Positions 1 to 10,189 of a DNA stretch of 64,000 nt are shown in pieces; the stretch's first letter is position 1; each line of letters starts with the position of its first letter. A model generated the notes under the pieces. The model saw only the letters and a list, made by a program, of their open reading frames with translations, ran no database searches and was not told the DNA's origin. The DNA comes from Rhizobium oryzicola (GTDB lineage Bacteria; Pseudomonadota; Alphaproteobacteria; Rhizobiales; Rhizobiaceae): NCBI RefSeq assembly GCF_030504645.1, contig NZ_JAUKWQ010000001.1, forward strand, positions 1,178,001 to 1,242,000, read 5' to 3'. A program made the translations under genes and the position numbers.

Positions 1-101
1 ATTTCAACGCCACTTTCGCAGGTCGATTGCGATGTGAAGCCTCTATCTCCAGAGCGTGGAGAAATGCTCCAGAGACAGTGTGGTCAATGTGAAGAAGGTA
101 C

Positions 102-980
102 TTATTCTACTGGGAGGAGGAATGCGGCAATGCGCTGCGGCAAATCATCCAGATGTAGAACAGGAGCGTGGCCTTGGCCGCGGGCTTCCACCGTCAAAAG
201 ACCGGGCCGGCGTCGATGCATTTCGTCGACAATGGCGGGCGTCAGCAGTTCTGAATTCTCACCCCGGATGACCATCAGGGGAACGTCCGGAAAGGTGTCA
301 AACTTCTCCCACAAATCGGGCAGGGGGCCATCGAGCGCCATAGATGCAAAGCTTTCGGCGATGGCCGGATCGCAGTCTGCGCCCCAGCTACCATCTGACT
401 CGCGATAGGTAGCGGTTGCATAATCGCGCCAATCGGTGTCCTCTAAGAGGGTAAACATGTCGCCGTGTATGAACTTCACATGGCGGACCGTATCCTCGAA
501 GCTTCCAATGTCCGGCCTAGCTCCCAGATATCGCTGGATTTGCTTCAACCCTTCCAGTCCCAGTTCTGGGCCGACATCGTTGAAAATCACGCTGCCGATG
601 ATATCGGGCCGCAGACCGGCCAAGATATGGAGAATCAAACCACCTCGCGAGGTGCCGATAAACGCGGCACGCGCGATACTCAGCTGATTCAAAATCAGCA
701 GGAGATCCAGGCATTCTTGAACCACATTGTAGCTTGTCTTGTCCTCGGCCCAATCGGATGTGCCACGGCCACGATAGTCAACTGCAATGACTCGACGCGG
801 ACGTTCCTTGTCCGCAGCCAGCCGCAATGCCAGCTGATGAAAGTCCTTTGCGTTGCGCGTCAAACCCGGCAGGCATACTACCGGCATGCATCGTAAATCG
901 CCGGCATCGGCGGTCTGGTAGTCCCGAAAACCGAGCTTCAAGCCGTCTGCGGTTGTGATGAAATGCTGCTCAAACGTCAC
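102..980 (-). CDS. alpha/beta-hydrolase fold protein
   Basis: Cytoplasmic alpha/beta-hydrolase of 292 residues with unknown substrate. The sequence shows an early LPGLTRN oxyanion-type turn (about 37-43), a DYRGRGTSD segment (68-76), the nucleophile elbow GTSRGG with Ser111, and a late GQGHAP histidine (about 271), which is the usual triad order. No signal peptide is visible. The start is a GTG at 980 preceded by AGGGGAG at good spacing. It lies 39 bp downstream of the lytic transglycosylase on the same strand, so the two may be cotranscribed. Family call is firm; the specific reaction cannot be read from the sequence. Confidence 0.88.
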   Translation of the reverse strand: MTFEQHFITTADGLKLGFRDYQTADAGDLRCMPVVCLPGLTRNAKDFHQLALRLAADKERPRRVIAVDYRGRGTSDWAEDKTSYNVVQECLDLLLILNQLSIARAAFIGTSRGGLILHILAGLRPDIIGSVIFNDVGPELGLEGLKQIQRYLGARPDIGSFEDTVRHVKFIHGDMFTLLEDTDWRDYATATYRESDGSWGADCDPAIAESFASMALDGPLPDLWEKFDTFPDVPLMVIRGENSELLTPAIVDEMHRRRPGLLTVEARGQGHAPVLHLDDLPQRIAAFLLPVE

Positions 981-1019
981 ACCGGCTCCCCTTGCAAGAC
1001 CGAGTTCTGAATGCGGAAG

Positions 1020-3092
1020 CTAGCGGCGCCCGAACCGTAGATCGTTTTCGATGTCGGCGCGCTGGCCGAGACGGGTCTTGTAGACCTGATAGTTTTCCAT
1101 CACGCGCTGAACATAGTTCCGGGTTTCCGGGAACGGGATGCGCTCGATCCAGTCGACCACCTCGTTGATAGACTTGCCACGCGGGTCTCCGTAACGGGAA
1201 ATCCATTCAGGCACGCGTTTGGGTCCCGCATTATAGGCGATGAAAGTGAGTATGTAGGATCCGTTGAAGCTGTCGATCTGCTCCCCCAAGTAATGGGCTC
1301 CGAGCGTCGCATTATAGGCGGGATCGCTGGTGAGTTTGGCAGGCGTAAATGCGAGGCCGTGGCGGCTGGCGACACCCTTTGCCGTTCCCGGCAAGAGCTG
1401 CAGCAAGCCGCGTGCATTGGCGGCCGAAACGGCTGCCGGGTTGAAGGCACTTTCCTGACGGGCGATGGCGTAGGCGAGGGCCTTCCCGGAGCCTTCAATA
1501 TTGGCGCCGGCCGGAATGACGCCCACAGGGAAGGCGAGAGCCGCAACGTCAATGCCGCGCCCAAAGGCCGCTTTGCCGATTTGCAGTGAAAGCGCGTGAT
1601 TGCGGTTTCGCTCTGCACGTGCCGCAAGGATAGCCAATTCCCCCGGGCTGTTCAAATCTTCGGCCAGAGCACGATAGATCGCATCAGCGCGCTCCGGGTG
1701 GCCAGCCGCATCAAGGCGATCGATTGCGCGTACCGCCTCGCGCCGCTCAAATGTTTCCCGGTCGGCTGCCGTTGGCGTCGGATAGGAGACATCCAGTGCT
1801 TTGATATCAAGTTTCGCGGCTGCAAGCTGGCCGTAAAATGTCGCAGAGTAGCGAGCGGCCTTGGCATAGTAGTCTGCCGCTCTGCCGGGGCCGCCTTCCT
1901 CCGCAGCGCGGCCCAGCCAATACAGGGCCCGGGATGCGGAAAGCGGGCGGTTCGACGCCTGCAGGATTTTTTCGAAATGCCGAGCGGCTGTGGAGGGATC
2001 ATGCAGGGCACGCAGCGCCAGCCAGCCGGCATGGAATTCCGCGTCGACAATATCCGCAGCTTGCGTTGCCGTGTGGCCGGCGGCGACGCGATAAGCGTCC
2101 TTGAAGTCGCCCTGATCGGACAATCCACGTGCAATGATGCGCCGCTCGCTCCACCATTCGGTGCTGTTCACCAAGCGATTTGCTTCTCGCGGGGCGCGTT
2201 CCAGAAGCTTGGCCGCATCTTCATATCGGTCTTCATGGCGCAGATATTCAACCCGCGCAAAGATGTAGGCAGGGTCCTTCGCCCAGCTTGCAGCAGCGGC
2301 ATCCAGAAGCTGAGATGCATTTTTCGCGCGCGCGGCAACGGCGCTCCAGGCCTTGTAGAGCGATTGCGCCTTGCCGAGGTCACCAAAGCGCTTGGCCTGG
2401 CTCACGCGACCGCGATACATCAGATAATCCATCCGCGCCTTGTGGTCCGCAGGCGTCAGGAGGGTGGAAAATTCGCGAAGAACGCGGTCTTCGATATCCT
2501 TGTCCAGGGCATAGCCGATCCAGAAAGGCCGCAGCGTGCTGGCAGCCTGTGCACTCTTCCCTGTGCTGACCAATGCGCGCGCCAGCACAATAGCGCCCTG
2601 AGGTGTTTCAGGCGCGGTATTGCCGAAAGCGGCGAGCACATCGCCAGGGGACGGATTTTCCTGATACAGCGCCCGCTCGGAATTGCCGCGCAGCTTGTTC
2701 AGTCCGGGCCAGCCGCGCAGTTCACGCTGTGCCGCTGCAATTTCGCTGGAGGGAACATCACGCAAGCCGGATGTTGCAATCGCCCAGGTGAGCAAATGCC
2801 TGTCCAGTGAACCCTGCGCCATTGCGTTGCGGATGGTCAAAGCCTTTAGCGCATCATTGCCGGACAACGCGTCGAGGCCCGCCTTCAATTGCGTCAGGGT
2901 GCCTTGGCGCTCCGAAGGGGAGGAGGTTTTGGGGATCGCGCCTGTAATGTCAGGCACCGGCATGGAGGCCTGTTGCATCTGCGGTGGGCGCATATAGGGA
3001 AGCGGCGGAACGCTATCGGATGCGGGCGCGCCAATGGAGGCGCTGCCGCTCAAGCAGAGACCAAGCCCGGCTAACAGGATCGACTTTTTCAT
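1020..3092 (-). CDS. soluble lytic murein transglycosylase (SLT family)
   Basis: Periplasmic enzyme that cleaves the MurNAc-GlcNAc bond of peptidoglycan with formation of an anhydro end. The 690-residue product begins with a signal peptide (MKKSILLAGLGLCLSG), continues with a long alpha-helical superhelix resembling the Slt70 U domain, and ends in an SLT catalytic domain (about 530-670). The catalytic glutamate is in ARQESAF near residue 547, followed by GLLQLLP and the AYNAG motif. I chose the ATG at 3092 because it starts the signal peptide; an upstream in-frame ATG at 3137 would bury it. Probably acts in cell-wall turnover. Confidence 0.93.
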   Translation of the reverse strand: MKKSILLAGLGLCLSGSASIGAPASDSVPPLPYMRPPQMQQASMPVPDITGAIPKTSSPSERQGTLTQLKAGLDALSGNDALKALTIRNAMAQGSLDRHLLTWAIATSGLRDVPSSEIAAAQRELRGWPGLNKLRGNSERALYQENPSPGDVLAAFGNTAPETPQGAIVLARALVSTGKSAQAASTLRPFWIGYALDKDIEDRVLREFSTLLTPADHKARMDYLMYRGRVSQAKRFGDLGKAQSLYKAWSAVAARAKNASQLLDAAAASWAKDPAYIFARVEYLRHEDRYEDAAKLLERAPREANRLVNSTEWWSERRIIARGLSDQGDFKDAYRVAAGHTATQAADIVDAEFHAGWLALRALHDPSTAARHFEKILQASNRPLSASRALYWLGRAAEEGGPGRAADYYAKAARYSATFYGQLAAAKLDIKALDVSYPTPTAADRETFERREAVRAIDRLDAAGHPERADAIYRALAEDLNSPGELAILAARAERNRNHALSLQIGKAAFGRGIDVAALAFPVGVIPAGANIEGSGKALAYAIARQESAFNPAAVSAANARGLLQLLPGTAKGVASRHGLAFTPAKLTSDPAYNATLGAHYLGEQIDSFNGSYILTFIAYNAGPKRVPEWISRYGDPRGKSINEVVDWIERIPFPETRNYVQRVMENYQVYKTRLGQRADIENDLRFGRR

Positions 3093-3309
3093 CCGTGCAC
3101 TCGTGATACCAAGACAGTTCCTATTAGCCGCCCGCACCCTTAACGAAATCTTACCATAGCGTATGTCACCGGAACTTTACCGCATCTTGATGTGCTGCAA
3201 AATCACGCATCTGATGCTTGTCGAGGCCATGCGGTCGCTTTATGGTGCGCGTGACATAATTCGGTAATACGGCCGAAGAATGAAGCTACGGCCGATCAGG
3301 AGTTCTTGC

Positions 3310-4194
3310 ATGTTTCAGGGATCGATTCCCGCGCTCGTCACGCCGTTCACGGAGGAGGGGGCTGTCGACGAGAAGGCCTTCGCAGCCCATGTGGAATGGC
3401 AGATCCAGGAAGGCAGCACCGGTCTTGTACCTGTTGGTACCACTGGCGAAAGCCCGACCCTTTCCCATGACGAGCACAAACGGGTCATCGAGCTGTGCAT
3501 CGAAGTGGCCGCAAAGCGCGTGCCTGTAATCGCTGGAGCGGGCTCCAACAACACGGTCGAGGCAATCGAACTGGCACAACATGCAGAGGCTGCAGGTGCC
3601 GATGCGCTTCTGGTGGTTACGCCCTATTACAACAAGCCCACCCAAAAAGGCCTTTACGCGCATTATGCGGCGATTGCGAAGGCGGTGAACCTGCCTATCG
3701 TCATCTACAATATCCCCGGCCGATCGGTCATCGACATGTCCCCGGAAACAATGGGGGCACTGGCCCGTGACTTCGACAACATCGTGGGTGTGAAGGATGC
3801 CACCGGCAAGGTTGAACGTGTCTCCGAACAGCGCCAGACCTGCGGCAAGGATTTCATCCAGCTCTCTGGTGAGGATGCGAGTGCGCTCGGGTTCAACGCG
3901 CATGGTGGAGTCGGATGCATCTCTGTCACTGCCAATGTAGCGCCGCGTCTCTGCGCCGAATTCCAGCAGGCAACGCTTGCAGGCAATTACGCCAAGGCGC
4001 TTGAATTTCAGGATCGCCTGATGCCGCTGCACAAGGCCATCTTCATCGAGCCTGGCCTCTGCGGCGCCAAGTACGCGCTTTCGCGCATCCGTGGCATGAG
4101 CCGTAGCGTTCGGTCTCCGCTTCTGCCGACACTGGAACCGGCAACGGAAGCCGCAATCGATGCTGCTTTGCGTCACGCCGGCCTGTTGAACTGA
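3310..4194 (+). CDS. dapA: 4-hydroxy-tetrahydrodipicolinate synthase
   Basis: First committed enzyme of the lysine/diaminopimelate branch: condenses pyruvate with aspartate semialdehyde. The 294-residue TIM barrel has the Schiff-base lysine in VGVKDATG (Lys162), the proton-relay tyrosine in IYNIPGR (Tyr133) and the GTTGE motif (43-47), matching the E. coli enzyme closely in position. The ATG at 3310 is preceded by AGGAG at 7-nt spacing; an upstream in-frame ATG at 3280 lacks a site. It feeds meso-DAP to peptidoglycan. smpB follows about 100 bp downstream, the usual rhizobial order. Confidence 0.97.
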   Translation: MFQGSIPALVTPFTEEGAVDEKAFAAHVEWQIQEGSTGLVPVGTTGESPTLSHDEHKRVIELCIEVAAKRVPVIAGAGSNNTVEAIELAQHAEAAGADALLVVTPYYNKPTQKGLYAHYAAIAKAVNLPIVIYNIPGRSVIDMSPETMGALARDFDNIVGVKDATGKVERVSEQRQTCGKDFIQLSGEDASALGFNAHGGVGCISVTANVAPRLCAEFQQATLAGNYAKALEFQDRLMPLHKAIFIEPGLCGAKYALSRIRGMSRSVRSPLLPTLEPATEAAIDAALRHAGLLN

Positions 4195-4293
4195 AGCGGG
4201 GCCCCCTCGGCTTCACATTCCGGGACGGTGTCACTACATAAGGCATACCGTCCCACCTCATTCCAGAAGCACGAGAACGGCCAATAGCATCCC

Positions 4294-4770
4294 ATGGCAC
4301 CCAAAGGCAGTCAGCGCATCGTCAAGAATATTGTCGCGGAAAACCGCAAGGCCCGCTTCAATTACGAGATCATCGATACCTATGAGGCCGGTCTCGTCCT
4401 CACGGGCACCGAGGTGAAATCCTTGCGCGAAGGTAAGGCCAATATCGCCGAATCCTATGCCTCCGACGAAGGGGATGAGATCTGGCTGATCAACTCGCAT
4501 CTGCCGGAATATCTGCAGGCCAATCGCTTCAATCATGAGCCGCGCCGTCGGCGCAAGCTGCTGCTCAGCAAGCGGGAAATCGGTCGTCTCCGCGCTGGCA
4601 TCAACCGCGAAGGCATGACGCTCGTTCCGTTGAAGATCTACTTCAACGAAAGAGGTCGAGCAAAGCTCGAGCTCGCGCTCGCCAAGGGCAAGAAGCTGCA
4701 TGACAAGCGCGAGACGGAGAAGGAACGCGACTGGAACCGGCAGAAGAGCCGGCTGCTGAAGTCGGGCTGA
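4294..4770 (+). CDS. smpB: SsrA-binding protein SmpB
   Basis: Small RNA-binding protein (158 residues) that delivers tmRNA to stalled ribosomes for trans-translation. Typical features are an N-terminal [11 protein letters not shown] stretch, the [11 protein letters not shown] loop, and a basic C-terminal tail ([15 protein letters not shown]) that enters the ribosomal A site. Length is normal for the family. It is co-directional with dapA, as in other Rhizobiales, though the 99-bp gap leaves room for its own promoter. A 7-bp hairpin without a T tract lies just after the stop. Confidence 0.97.
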   Translation: MAPKGSQRIVKNIVAENRKARFNYEIIDTYEAGLVLTGTEVKSLREGKANIAESYASDEGDEIWLINSHLPEYLQANRFNHEPRRRRKLLLSKREIGRLRAGINREGMTLVPLKIYFNERGRAKLELALAKGKKLHDKRETEKERDWNRQKSRLLKSG

Positions 4771-4791
4771 CGGCCAGGTAACGGACGCTCC

Positions 4792-5082
4792 TCAGCGTCC
4801 CCCCGTTCCCATCATCAGCATCAGGGCGAGCCTTCTCGCTTCCTGCAGTCTTGCATCCTGGCGCTCAGCCCGGGTGCGGCCTTCCGCAAACATATGCTCT
4901 TCGTTAAGGCTCAAGTCGCGAAGGCAATGCTCGTTGAGTTCATCCAGCCGATTGGTGTGCTTGCCGCGATAGCGCATGCGGGGCAGGATCGACGTGAGGC
5001 GACGCAGGCCACGAACCACCCCGGACAGGAGCGGTAAAATGGGGCTGGAAACGCTATCAGTGGCTCGGTCGATCGTGCGCAT
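4792..5082 (-). CDS. DUF1127 domain protein
   Basis: Small basic protein of 96 residues. The C-terminal half carries the short DUF1127 arginine-rich signature (RLDELNEHCLRDLSLNE), a family common in Rhizobiales; some members have been linked to RNA turnover and phosphate or stress responses, but nothing here specifies a role. I place the start at the ATG at 5082 because AAAGGA lies 7 nt upstream; a longer reading from 5193 has no convincing start. It is convergent with smpB. Confidence 0.75.
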   Translation of the reverse strand: MRTIDRATDSVSSPILPLLSGVVRGLRRLTSILPRMRYRGKHTNRLDELNEHCLRDLSLNEEHMFAEGRTRAERQDARLQEARRLALMLMMGTGGR

Positions 5083-5252
5083 GGCTCTATCCTTTCGATG
5101 ATGCACGAGAAAAGTCGCTCCGCGACCTGAGGTGCGGAGAGAGGCGAGGGGGTTGGAAGTTGAGGGGGTGGCGACGGCGGCAAACTGTCGCAATTCGACC
5201 TATGCGTCCAGAGAATGTTTTAAATGAATTCCATCATTGAAAATGATGTGAA

Positions 5253-6314
5253 TCAACAAGGTGATGTGAAAGAGCGCTGCTCATGCCGCAACAGCCACTG
5301 TTTGCGCCAGAGGCCTCCGCCATAGCCGGTAAGGCTGCCGTCGGCACCAATAACGCGATGGCAGGGAATGATGATGGCGATCTGGTTGGCACCATTGGCA
5401 CGTGCCACGGCACGAACGGCAGTGGGGCGCTGCAGATCCTGTGCGATTGCTGAATAGCTTTGACTGGTGCCTGCGGGGATCTCTTGCAACCTGCTCCATA
5501 CGGAACGCTCGAAGGGCGTGCCGTGGTCGCCGATCCGAATCGAGAAGGCTGAAAGCGTGCCTTTGAAGTAGGCGGCAAGTTCCGCTTGAAGCTGCTCCGT
5601 GACTGAAGTGCGTCCCATGGGAATGCCACTGCGCAGTCGGGCTTGCAGCCTTTTCAACCCGGCGGGAAGCGCCGGTCGATCCGCAAATTCGAGAAGATGC
5701 AGAGCATTGCCGCAGGTGACGGCAAGCATCGGCCCGATAGGTGTATCGAGCCAATCCGCCTTCAACAGGCTCTGGTTCTTCACGCCCATCGGCGATGTTC
5801 CAATTAACTGGTTGATCGCATTCCGGAAGCCACTGCCGGAATCAAAACCGGCGTCCAGCTGCGCCTCGATGACCGGCGAACCCGCTTCAAGGGATGTGAC
5901 AGCCTGCCCGAGCCGTCGCTGGCGTGCCAGGTCCAGAAAGCTCATGCCAAAACGTCGCTTGAAGGCGCGGCGGACGGTGGAGGGATCATGGCCGAGGCTG
6001 ATCAGCCTCTCTTGGCTCCAGCGGGTTCCGGGATCTGCCTCCAAAGCCTCAAGTAGTGTGGTCACGACAGGGTCACCTGCACCGTAACGTAGCATCGGCG
6101 TGCAACGTTTGCAGGGCCGAAACCCTTCGTTCAGGCATTCGGCAATTGTTGTACGAAAGCGGCAATTTTCCCGTCGCGGCTTGCGCGCTGGGCACGTGAA
6201 GCGGCAGAAGATGCGCGTCGAGGTGACGCAGACATAGGCAAAGCCATCATAGCCCGCGTCACGGTCCAGAAGCGCTTGATAGAGAGTTTCGTCGGAGAAG
6301 CGTTCGGTCAGCAT
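5253..6314 (-). CDS. ada: bifunctional Ada: DNA alkyl transferase and AraC-type activator
   Basis: Adaptive-response protein of 353 residues. The N-terminal zinc domain has the four cysteines Cys37, Cys41, Cys68 and Cys71; the methyl-phosphotriester acceptor should be Cys37. An AraC-type helix-turn-helix region follows (about 85-170), and the C-terminal O6-methylguanine transferase domain carries the PCHRVIG active site with acceptor Cys318. All three modules are intact, so it should both repair O6-methylguanine and, once methylated, activate its own transcription. No alkB or alkA lies next to it here. It stands alone between the DUF1127 and NYN genes. Confidence 0.95.
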   Translation of the reverse strand: MLTERFSDETLYQALLDRDAGYDGFAYVCVTSTRIFCRFTCPARKPRRENCRFRTTIAECLNEGFRPCKRCTPMLRYGAGDPVVTTLLEALEADPGTRWSQERLISLGHDPSTVRRAFKRRFGMSFLDLARQRRLGQAVTSLEAGSPVIEAQLDAGFDSGSGFRNAINQLIGTSPMGVKNQSLLKADWLDTPIGPMLAVTCGNALHLLEFADRPALPAGLKRLQARLRSGIPMGRTSVTEQLQAELAAYFKGTLSAFSIRIGDHGTPFERSVWSRLQEIPAGTSQSYSAIAQDLQRPTAVRAVARANGANQIAIIIPCHRVIGADGSLTGYGGGLWRKQWLLRHEQRSFTSPC

Positions 6315-6425
6315 GGCGAGACCTTACAACGCTGAGAGAGCTCATGACGCCGAAAAACGGGCGTCAATTTCGAGGCTAAGTGGATCGGGCCGGTATTCCA
6401 GTGTCCCGGCCCAATTCGAAATTCC

Positions 6426-7004
6426 TTAAACGTCCTGCGACTCCGGAGCGGGTTCTACAGCCCGCTGGACTCGCTCTGATGGGTCGCGACCGATTTCAGC
6501 CTTCAGCGATACCAGGTCGATGAAGTGGTCGGCCTGGCGGCGCAGATCATCGGCAATCATCGGCGGTTGCGTTGCCATCGTTGAAACCACGGACACCTTG
6601 CGGCCCTTCCGCTGAAGCGCTTCCACCAGCGTAGTGAAGTCGCCATCGCCGGAGAACAGGACCAGATGATCGACCGTCTCCGACTGTTCCATAGCATCGA
6701 TGGCCAGTTCAATGTCCATATTGCCCTTCACCTTCCGACGCCCCATGGAGTCGGTAAACTCCTTGGCCGGCTTGGTGATGACTTTATATCCGTTGTAATC
6801 GAGCCAGTCGATCAAGGGGCGGATCGACGAGTATTCCTGATCTTCGATCAAAGCGGTGTAGTAATAGGCACGCAGAAGGTAGCCTCGCTTCTGAAAAGCC
6901 TTCAGGAGCTTTCTATAATCGATGTCGAATCCGAGGCTTTTGGACGCGGCATAGAGATTGGCACCGTCAATAAACAGCGCAATCTTTTCCCTTGGGTCGA
7001 ACAT
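6426..7004 (-). CDS. NYN domain protein (LabA/DUF88 family)
   Basis: Predicted PIN-like NYN-domain ribonuclease of 192 residues. It opens with IALFIDGANLY, and later acidic positions in KGNMDIELAIDAM and LFSGDGDFTTLVEAL fit a metal-binding aspartate cluster. Family members are thought to act in RNA processing, but substrate is unknown. The ATG at 7004 has a strong GGAGG 4 nt upstream. The gene stands upstream of and divergent from rpoZ, separated by about 285 bp. The C-terminal 25 residues are charged and probably disordered. Confidence 0.9.
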   Translation of the reverse strand: MFDPREKIALFIDGANLYAASKSLGFDIDYRKLLKAFQKRGYLLRAYYYTALIEDQEYSSIRPLIDWLDYNGYKVITKPAKEFTDSMGRRKVKGNMDIELAIDAMEQSETVDHLVLFSGDGDFTTLVEALQRKGRKVSVVSTMATQPPMIADDLRRQADHFIDLVSLKAEIGRDPSERVQRAVEPAPESQDV

Positions 7005-7289
7005 TTATCCTCCACTCCCTTCACGCAAATTTTATGCTAGCGCAAATTCCTGTTCCCACCATCAGGGCTGTTTGGCGGGCTAATGAACAAGGCCATACAT
7101 TATTGAATATGCATATAATAGTGCAATACGCTACGATTCGCCACAATCCAAGCAGCTTTTGATTGAAATTGCGGGGAATTTTCGTCGGGCTCCCGGAATC
7201 GCCATCATGCGTAGGAAAAACTTGAAATATGGTCGTAATGCTAGTATCGCGATATCAATCCCAGAAATGCTGATCGCAAAGGACAGGCA

Positions 7290-7703
7290 ATGGCCCGTGT
7301 CACGGTAGAAGATTGCATCGATAAAGTCGATAACCGTTTTGAGCTGGTGCTGCTCGCAAGCCACCGCGCCCGCCAGATTTCGCAAGGCGCATCGATCACG
7401 GTTGATCGCGACAACGACAAGAACCCGGTCGTCGCGCTGCGCGAAATCGCTGACGAGACACTGTCTCCCGACGATTTGAAGGAGGATCTGATCCACTCGC
7501 TGCAAAAGCATGTGGAAGTGGATGAGCCTGAGCCCGATCCGTCCAGCCTCATTTCCGCCAATACCGGCGTTGCTGCTGGTGTTGATCGTGATGCCGAGGA
7601 AGACGACCTGCCGGAAACGCTGAACTTCGACCAGATGTCGGAAGAAGAGCTTTTGGCTGGTATTGAGGGTCTGGTGCCCCCGGAGAAGAGTGACGACTAC
7701 TGA
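7290..7703 (+). CDS. rpoZ: RNA polymerase omega subunit
   Basis: Omega subunit (137 residues), which helps beta-prime folding and forms part of a ppGpp site on RNA polymerase. The N-terminal 60 residues carry the conserved [25 protein letters not shown] and [10 protein letters not shown] segments. The C-terminal half is an acidic tail, as in other rhizobial omega proteins. AAGGA precedes the ATG. It is immediately followed by rsh, the ppGpp synthetase/hydrolase, linking the alarmone enzyme and its polymerase target; a hairpin terminator lies between them. Confidence 0.97.
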   Translation: MARVTVEDCIDKVDNRFELVLLASHRARQISQGASITVDRDNDKNPVVALREIADETLSPDDLKEDLIHSLQKHVEVDEPEPDPSSLISANTGVAAGVDRDAEEDDLPETLNFDQMSEEELLAGIEGLVPPEKSDDY

Positions 7704-7758
7704 CGATACCATTCGTCAATCCTGTCACCCTAATCTCCTTGCGTTAACGGTTCTGGCT

Positions 7759-7797
7759 GCGCCAATCTCGATGGATTGGCGCGCCTTTTTCTTTTTT
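7759..7797 (+). terminator. rho-independent terminator after rpoZ
   Basis: Perfect 9-bp stem GCGCCAATC / GATTGGCGC (7759-7767 and 7774-7782) with a 6-nt loop, followed by a T-rich run (CCTTTTTCTTTTTT). It should end most rpoZ transcripts before rsh, so rsh either has its own promoter or depends on read-through. Confidence 0.85.
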
Positions 7798-7823
7798 GAT
7801 GTATTGCGAGGATCTTCGGTAGC

Positions 7824-10064
7824 ATGATGCGGCAATATGAGCTCGTCGAGCGGGTGCAAAAGTACAAGCCCGACGCGAATGAAGCTCTACTCAACAAAGC
7901 CTATGTCTATGCGATGCAAAAGCATGGACAGCAGAAGCGTGCGAGTGGTGACCCCTATATTTCGCATCCGCTGGAAGTCGCGGCGATTCTGACCGACATG
8001 CATCTGGATGAATCCACGATTGCCGTCGCTCTGTTGCATGACACGATCGAAGATACGACAGCCACCCGCGCCGAAATTGACGAACTCTTCGGTGAAGACA
8101 TTGGTCGCCTTGTCGAGGGCCTGACCAAGCTGAAGCGTCTAGACCTCGTTTCCAAGAAAGCGAAGCAGGCCGAAAACCTCCGCAAGCTGCTTTTGGCTAT
8201 CTCCGATGACGTGCGCGTCCTGCTCGTCAAGCTGGCAGATCGCCTGCACAACATGCGTACGCTCGAGCATATGCGCGATGACAAGCGTGCCCGCATCTCC
8301 GAAGAAACGATGGAAATCTATGCACCGCTTGCCGGTCGCATGGGTATGCAGGATATGCGCGACGAGTTGGAGGATCTTTCCTTCCGCTACCTGAACCCGG
8401 AAGCCTACGAGACCGTCACCCAGCGTTTGGCCGAGCTTTCTGCGCGCAACGAAGGTCTGATCAAGAAGATCGAAGACGAACTGCGTGACCTCCTGATCGC
8501 CAATGGTCTCCTGAATGCTTACGTCAAGGGGCGCCAGAAGAAGCCGTATTCCGTCTTCCGCAAGATGCAGTCGAAGTCGCTGTCCTTCGAGCAGCTGTCG
8601 GATGTCTATGGCTTCCGCATCCTGGTGGATGATATTCCCGCCTGCTATCGCGCGCTCGGCATCGTGCACACGCGCTGGCGGGTCGTGCCCGGCCGATTCA
8701 AGGATTACATTTCGACGCCGAAGCAGAACGATTATCGTTCCATCCATACCACGATCGTCGGTCCGTCACGCCAGCGTATCGAACTGCAGATCCGCACGCG
8801 CCGCATGCATGAGATTGCCGAGTTCGGTATTGCCGCCCACAGTCTCTACAAGGACGGCGAGAATGCCGAGGGTGGTGACCGTCTACCAAAGGAATCCAAC
8901 GCCTATTCCTGGCTTCGCCATACGATCGAAGCGCTGGCGGAAGGCGACAATCCGGAGGAATTCCTGGAGCATACCAAGCTGGAACTGTTCCAGGACCAGG
9001 TGTTCTGCTTCACGCCCAAGGGCAAATTGATTGCGCTGCCGCGCGGCGCGACCCCGATCGACTTTGCCTATGCGGTCCACACCAATATCGGTGATACCTG
9101 CGTTGGCGCCAAGATTAATGGTCGGATCATGCCGCTGGTGACGCGGTTGAACAATGGTGATGAAGTTGAGATCATCCGCTCGGGCGTGCAGGTGCCGCCG
9201 GCAGCGTGGGAAGAGATCGTCGTCACCGGCAAGGCGCGTGCCGCGATTCGACGCGCCACCCGCATGGCGATCCGCAAGCAATATGCAGGGCTGGGATACC
9301 GCATATTGGAACGCACCTTCGAGCGCGCCGGCAAGACCTTCTCCCGTGAAATCCTGAAGCCTGTTCTGCATCGCCTTGGTCATAAGGAAGTCGAGGATGC
9401 GATTGCCTCCGTCGGTCGCGGTGAGCTATCCTCTCTGGATGTGATGCGTGCCGTCTATCCGGATTACAAGGATGAACGCACCACCGTGAAACCGGCTGCC
9501 GATCAGGGGTGGTTCAATATGCCGAGTGCATCGGGCATGGCCTTCCGCCTGCCAGACGGCAAGCGAACCGCGACGGAAGCCGCCAAGGCGGCAGAGGATG
9601 CCAATTCAGCCGATCACCTGCCGATCCGCGGCCTTGCCAGCAATGTGGAGGTGCGTTTTGCGCCGGCAGGCGCTGTGCCGGGAGATCGCATTGTCGGGAT
9701 CATGGAAGAGGGGAAGGGGCTGACCATCTACCCGATCCAGTCTTCTGCGTTGCAGCATTTTGATGATCAACCCGAGCGGTGGATCGATGTGCGATGGGAT
9801 CTGGACGAAGCAAACAGATCGCGCTTTCCTGCAAAGCTTGCGCTCAACACGTTGAACGAGCCAGGCACTCTTGCATCCGTCTGCAAGACGACGGCCGATT
9901 TGGACATCAATATCAAGACGCTGCACATGGTCGGAAACGCGGCCTCGGATTTCTCCGACATCGCGGTAGAAGTGGAAGTTTGGGATCTGCGACATCTGAC
10001 GCAATTGCTGTCGCAGCTGAAGGAACTGGACTGCGTGTCTACTGTCAAACGTGTCTATGATTGA
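7824..10064 (+). CDS. rsh: bifunctional (p)ppGpp synthetase/hydrolase (RelA/SpoT homolog)
   Basis: Single long RSH enzyme, 746 residues, that makes and degrades (p)ppGpp. The hydrolase HD domain has His48 and the HDTIED motif (His72-Asp73), the synthetase domain has YGFRILV and GRFKDYI...NDYRSIHT, then come a TGS domain (about 393-455) and a C-terminal ACT domain (about 670-745). Both catalytic halves look intact, as expected for the sole RSH of alphaproteobacteria. The start is MMRQYELVERVQKY at 7824. A predicted terminator separates it from rpoZ by 26 bp, so expression may be partly independent. Confidence 0.97.
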   Translation: MMRQYELVERVQKYKPDANEALLNKAYVYAMQKHGQQKRASGDPYISHPLEVAAILTDMHLDESTIAVALLHDTIEDTTATRAEIDELFGEDIGRLVEGLTKLKRLDLVSKKAKQAENLRKLLLAISDDVRVLLVKLADRLHNMRTLEHMRDDKRARISEETMEIYAPLAGRMGMQDMRDELEDLSFRYLNPEAYETVTQRLAELSARNEGLIKKIEDELRDLLIANGLLNAYVKGRQKKPYSVFRKMQSKSLSFEQLSDVYGFRILVDDIPACYRALGIVHTRWRVVPGRFKDYISTPKQNDYRSIHTTIVGPSRQRIELQIRTRRMHEIAEFGIAAHSLYKDGENAEGGDRLPKESNAYSWLRHTIEALAEGDNPEEFLEHTKLELFQDQVFCFTPKGKLIALPRGATPIDFAYAVHTNIGDTCVGAKINGRIMPLVTRLNNGDEVEIIRSGVQVPPAAWEEIVVTGKARAAIRRATRMAIRKQYAGLGYRILERTFERAGKTFSREILKPVLHRLGHKEVEDAIASVGRGELSSLDVMRAVYPDYKDERTTVKPAADQGWFNMPSASGMAFRLPDGKRTATEAAKAAEDANSADHLPIRGLASNVEVRFAPAGAVPGDRIVGIMEEGKGLTIYPIQSSALQHFDDQPERWIDVRWDLDEANRSRFPAKLALNTLNEPGTLASVCKTTADLDINIKTLHMVGNAASDFSDIAVEVEVWDLRHLTQLLSQLKELDCVSTVKRVYD

Positions 10065-10130
10065 GGCAATAGGCAGTGGGTCGCTGCGTTAGGTATGCGT
10101 AGAGTGCAATGCTGGCACGGCGGGCTAGCG

Positions 10131-10160
10131 TTGGTCGATTTCGTTGGGATGGCGTATATA
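10131..10160 (+). promoter_or_regulatory. candidate sigma70-type promoter for DUF3563 gene
   Basis: TTGGTC (10131-10136) and TATATA (10155-10160) are separated by 18 bp and sit 30 bp upstream of the ATG of the DUF3563 gene. The match is by eye only. Confidence 0.35.
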
Positions 10161-10189
10161 TTGTGCATCGCAACAAGAGGAACAAGACA

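Noticed and set aside
3286..4176. Long minus-strand open frame opposite dapA
   Set aside because: Shadow of dapA; the product has no family character and no start site, while dapA is unmistakable.
4783..4800. Hairpin GGACGCT-cctc-AGCGTCC between smpB and the DUF1127 gene
   Set aside because: Perfect 7-bp stem, but no T tract on either strand, and it overlaps the DUF1127 stop; not called as a terminator.
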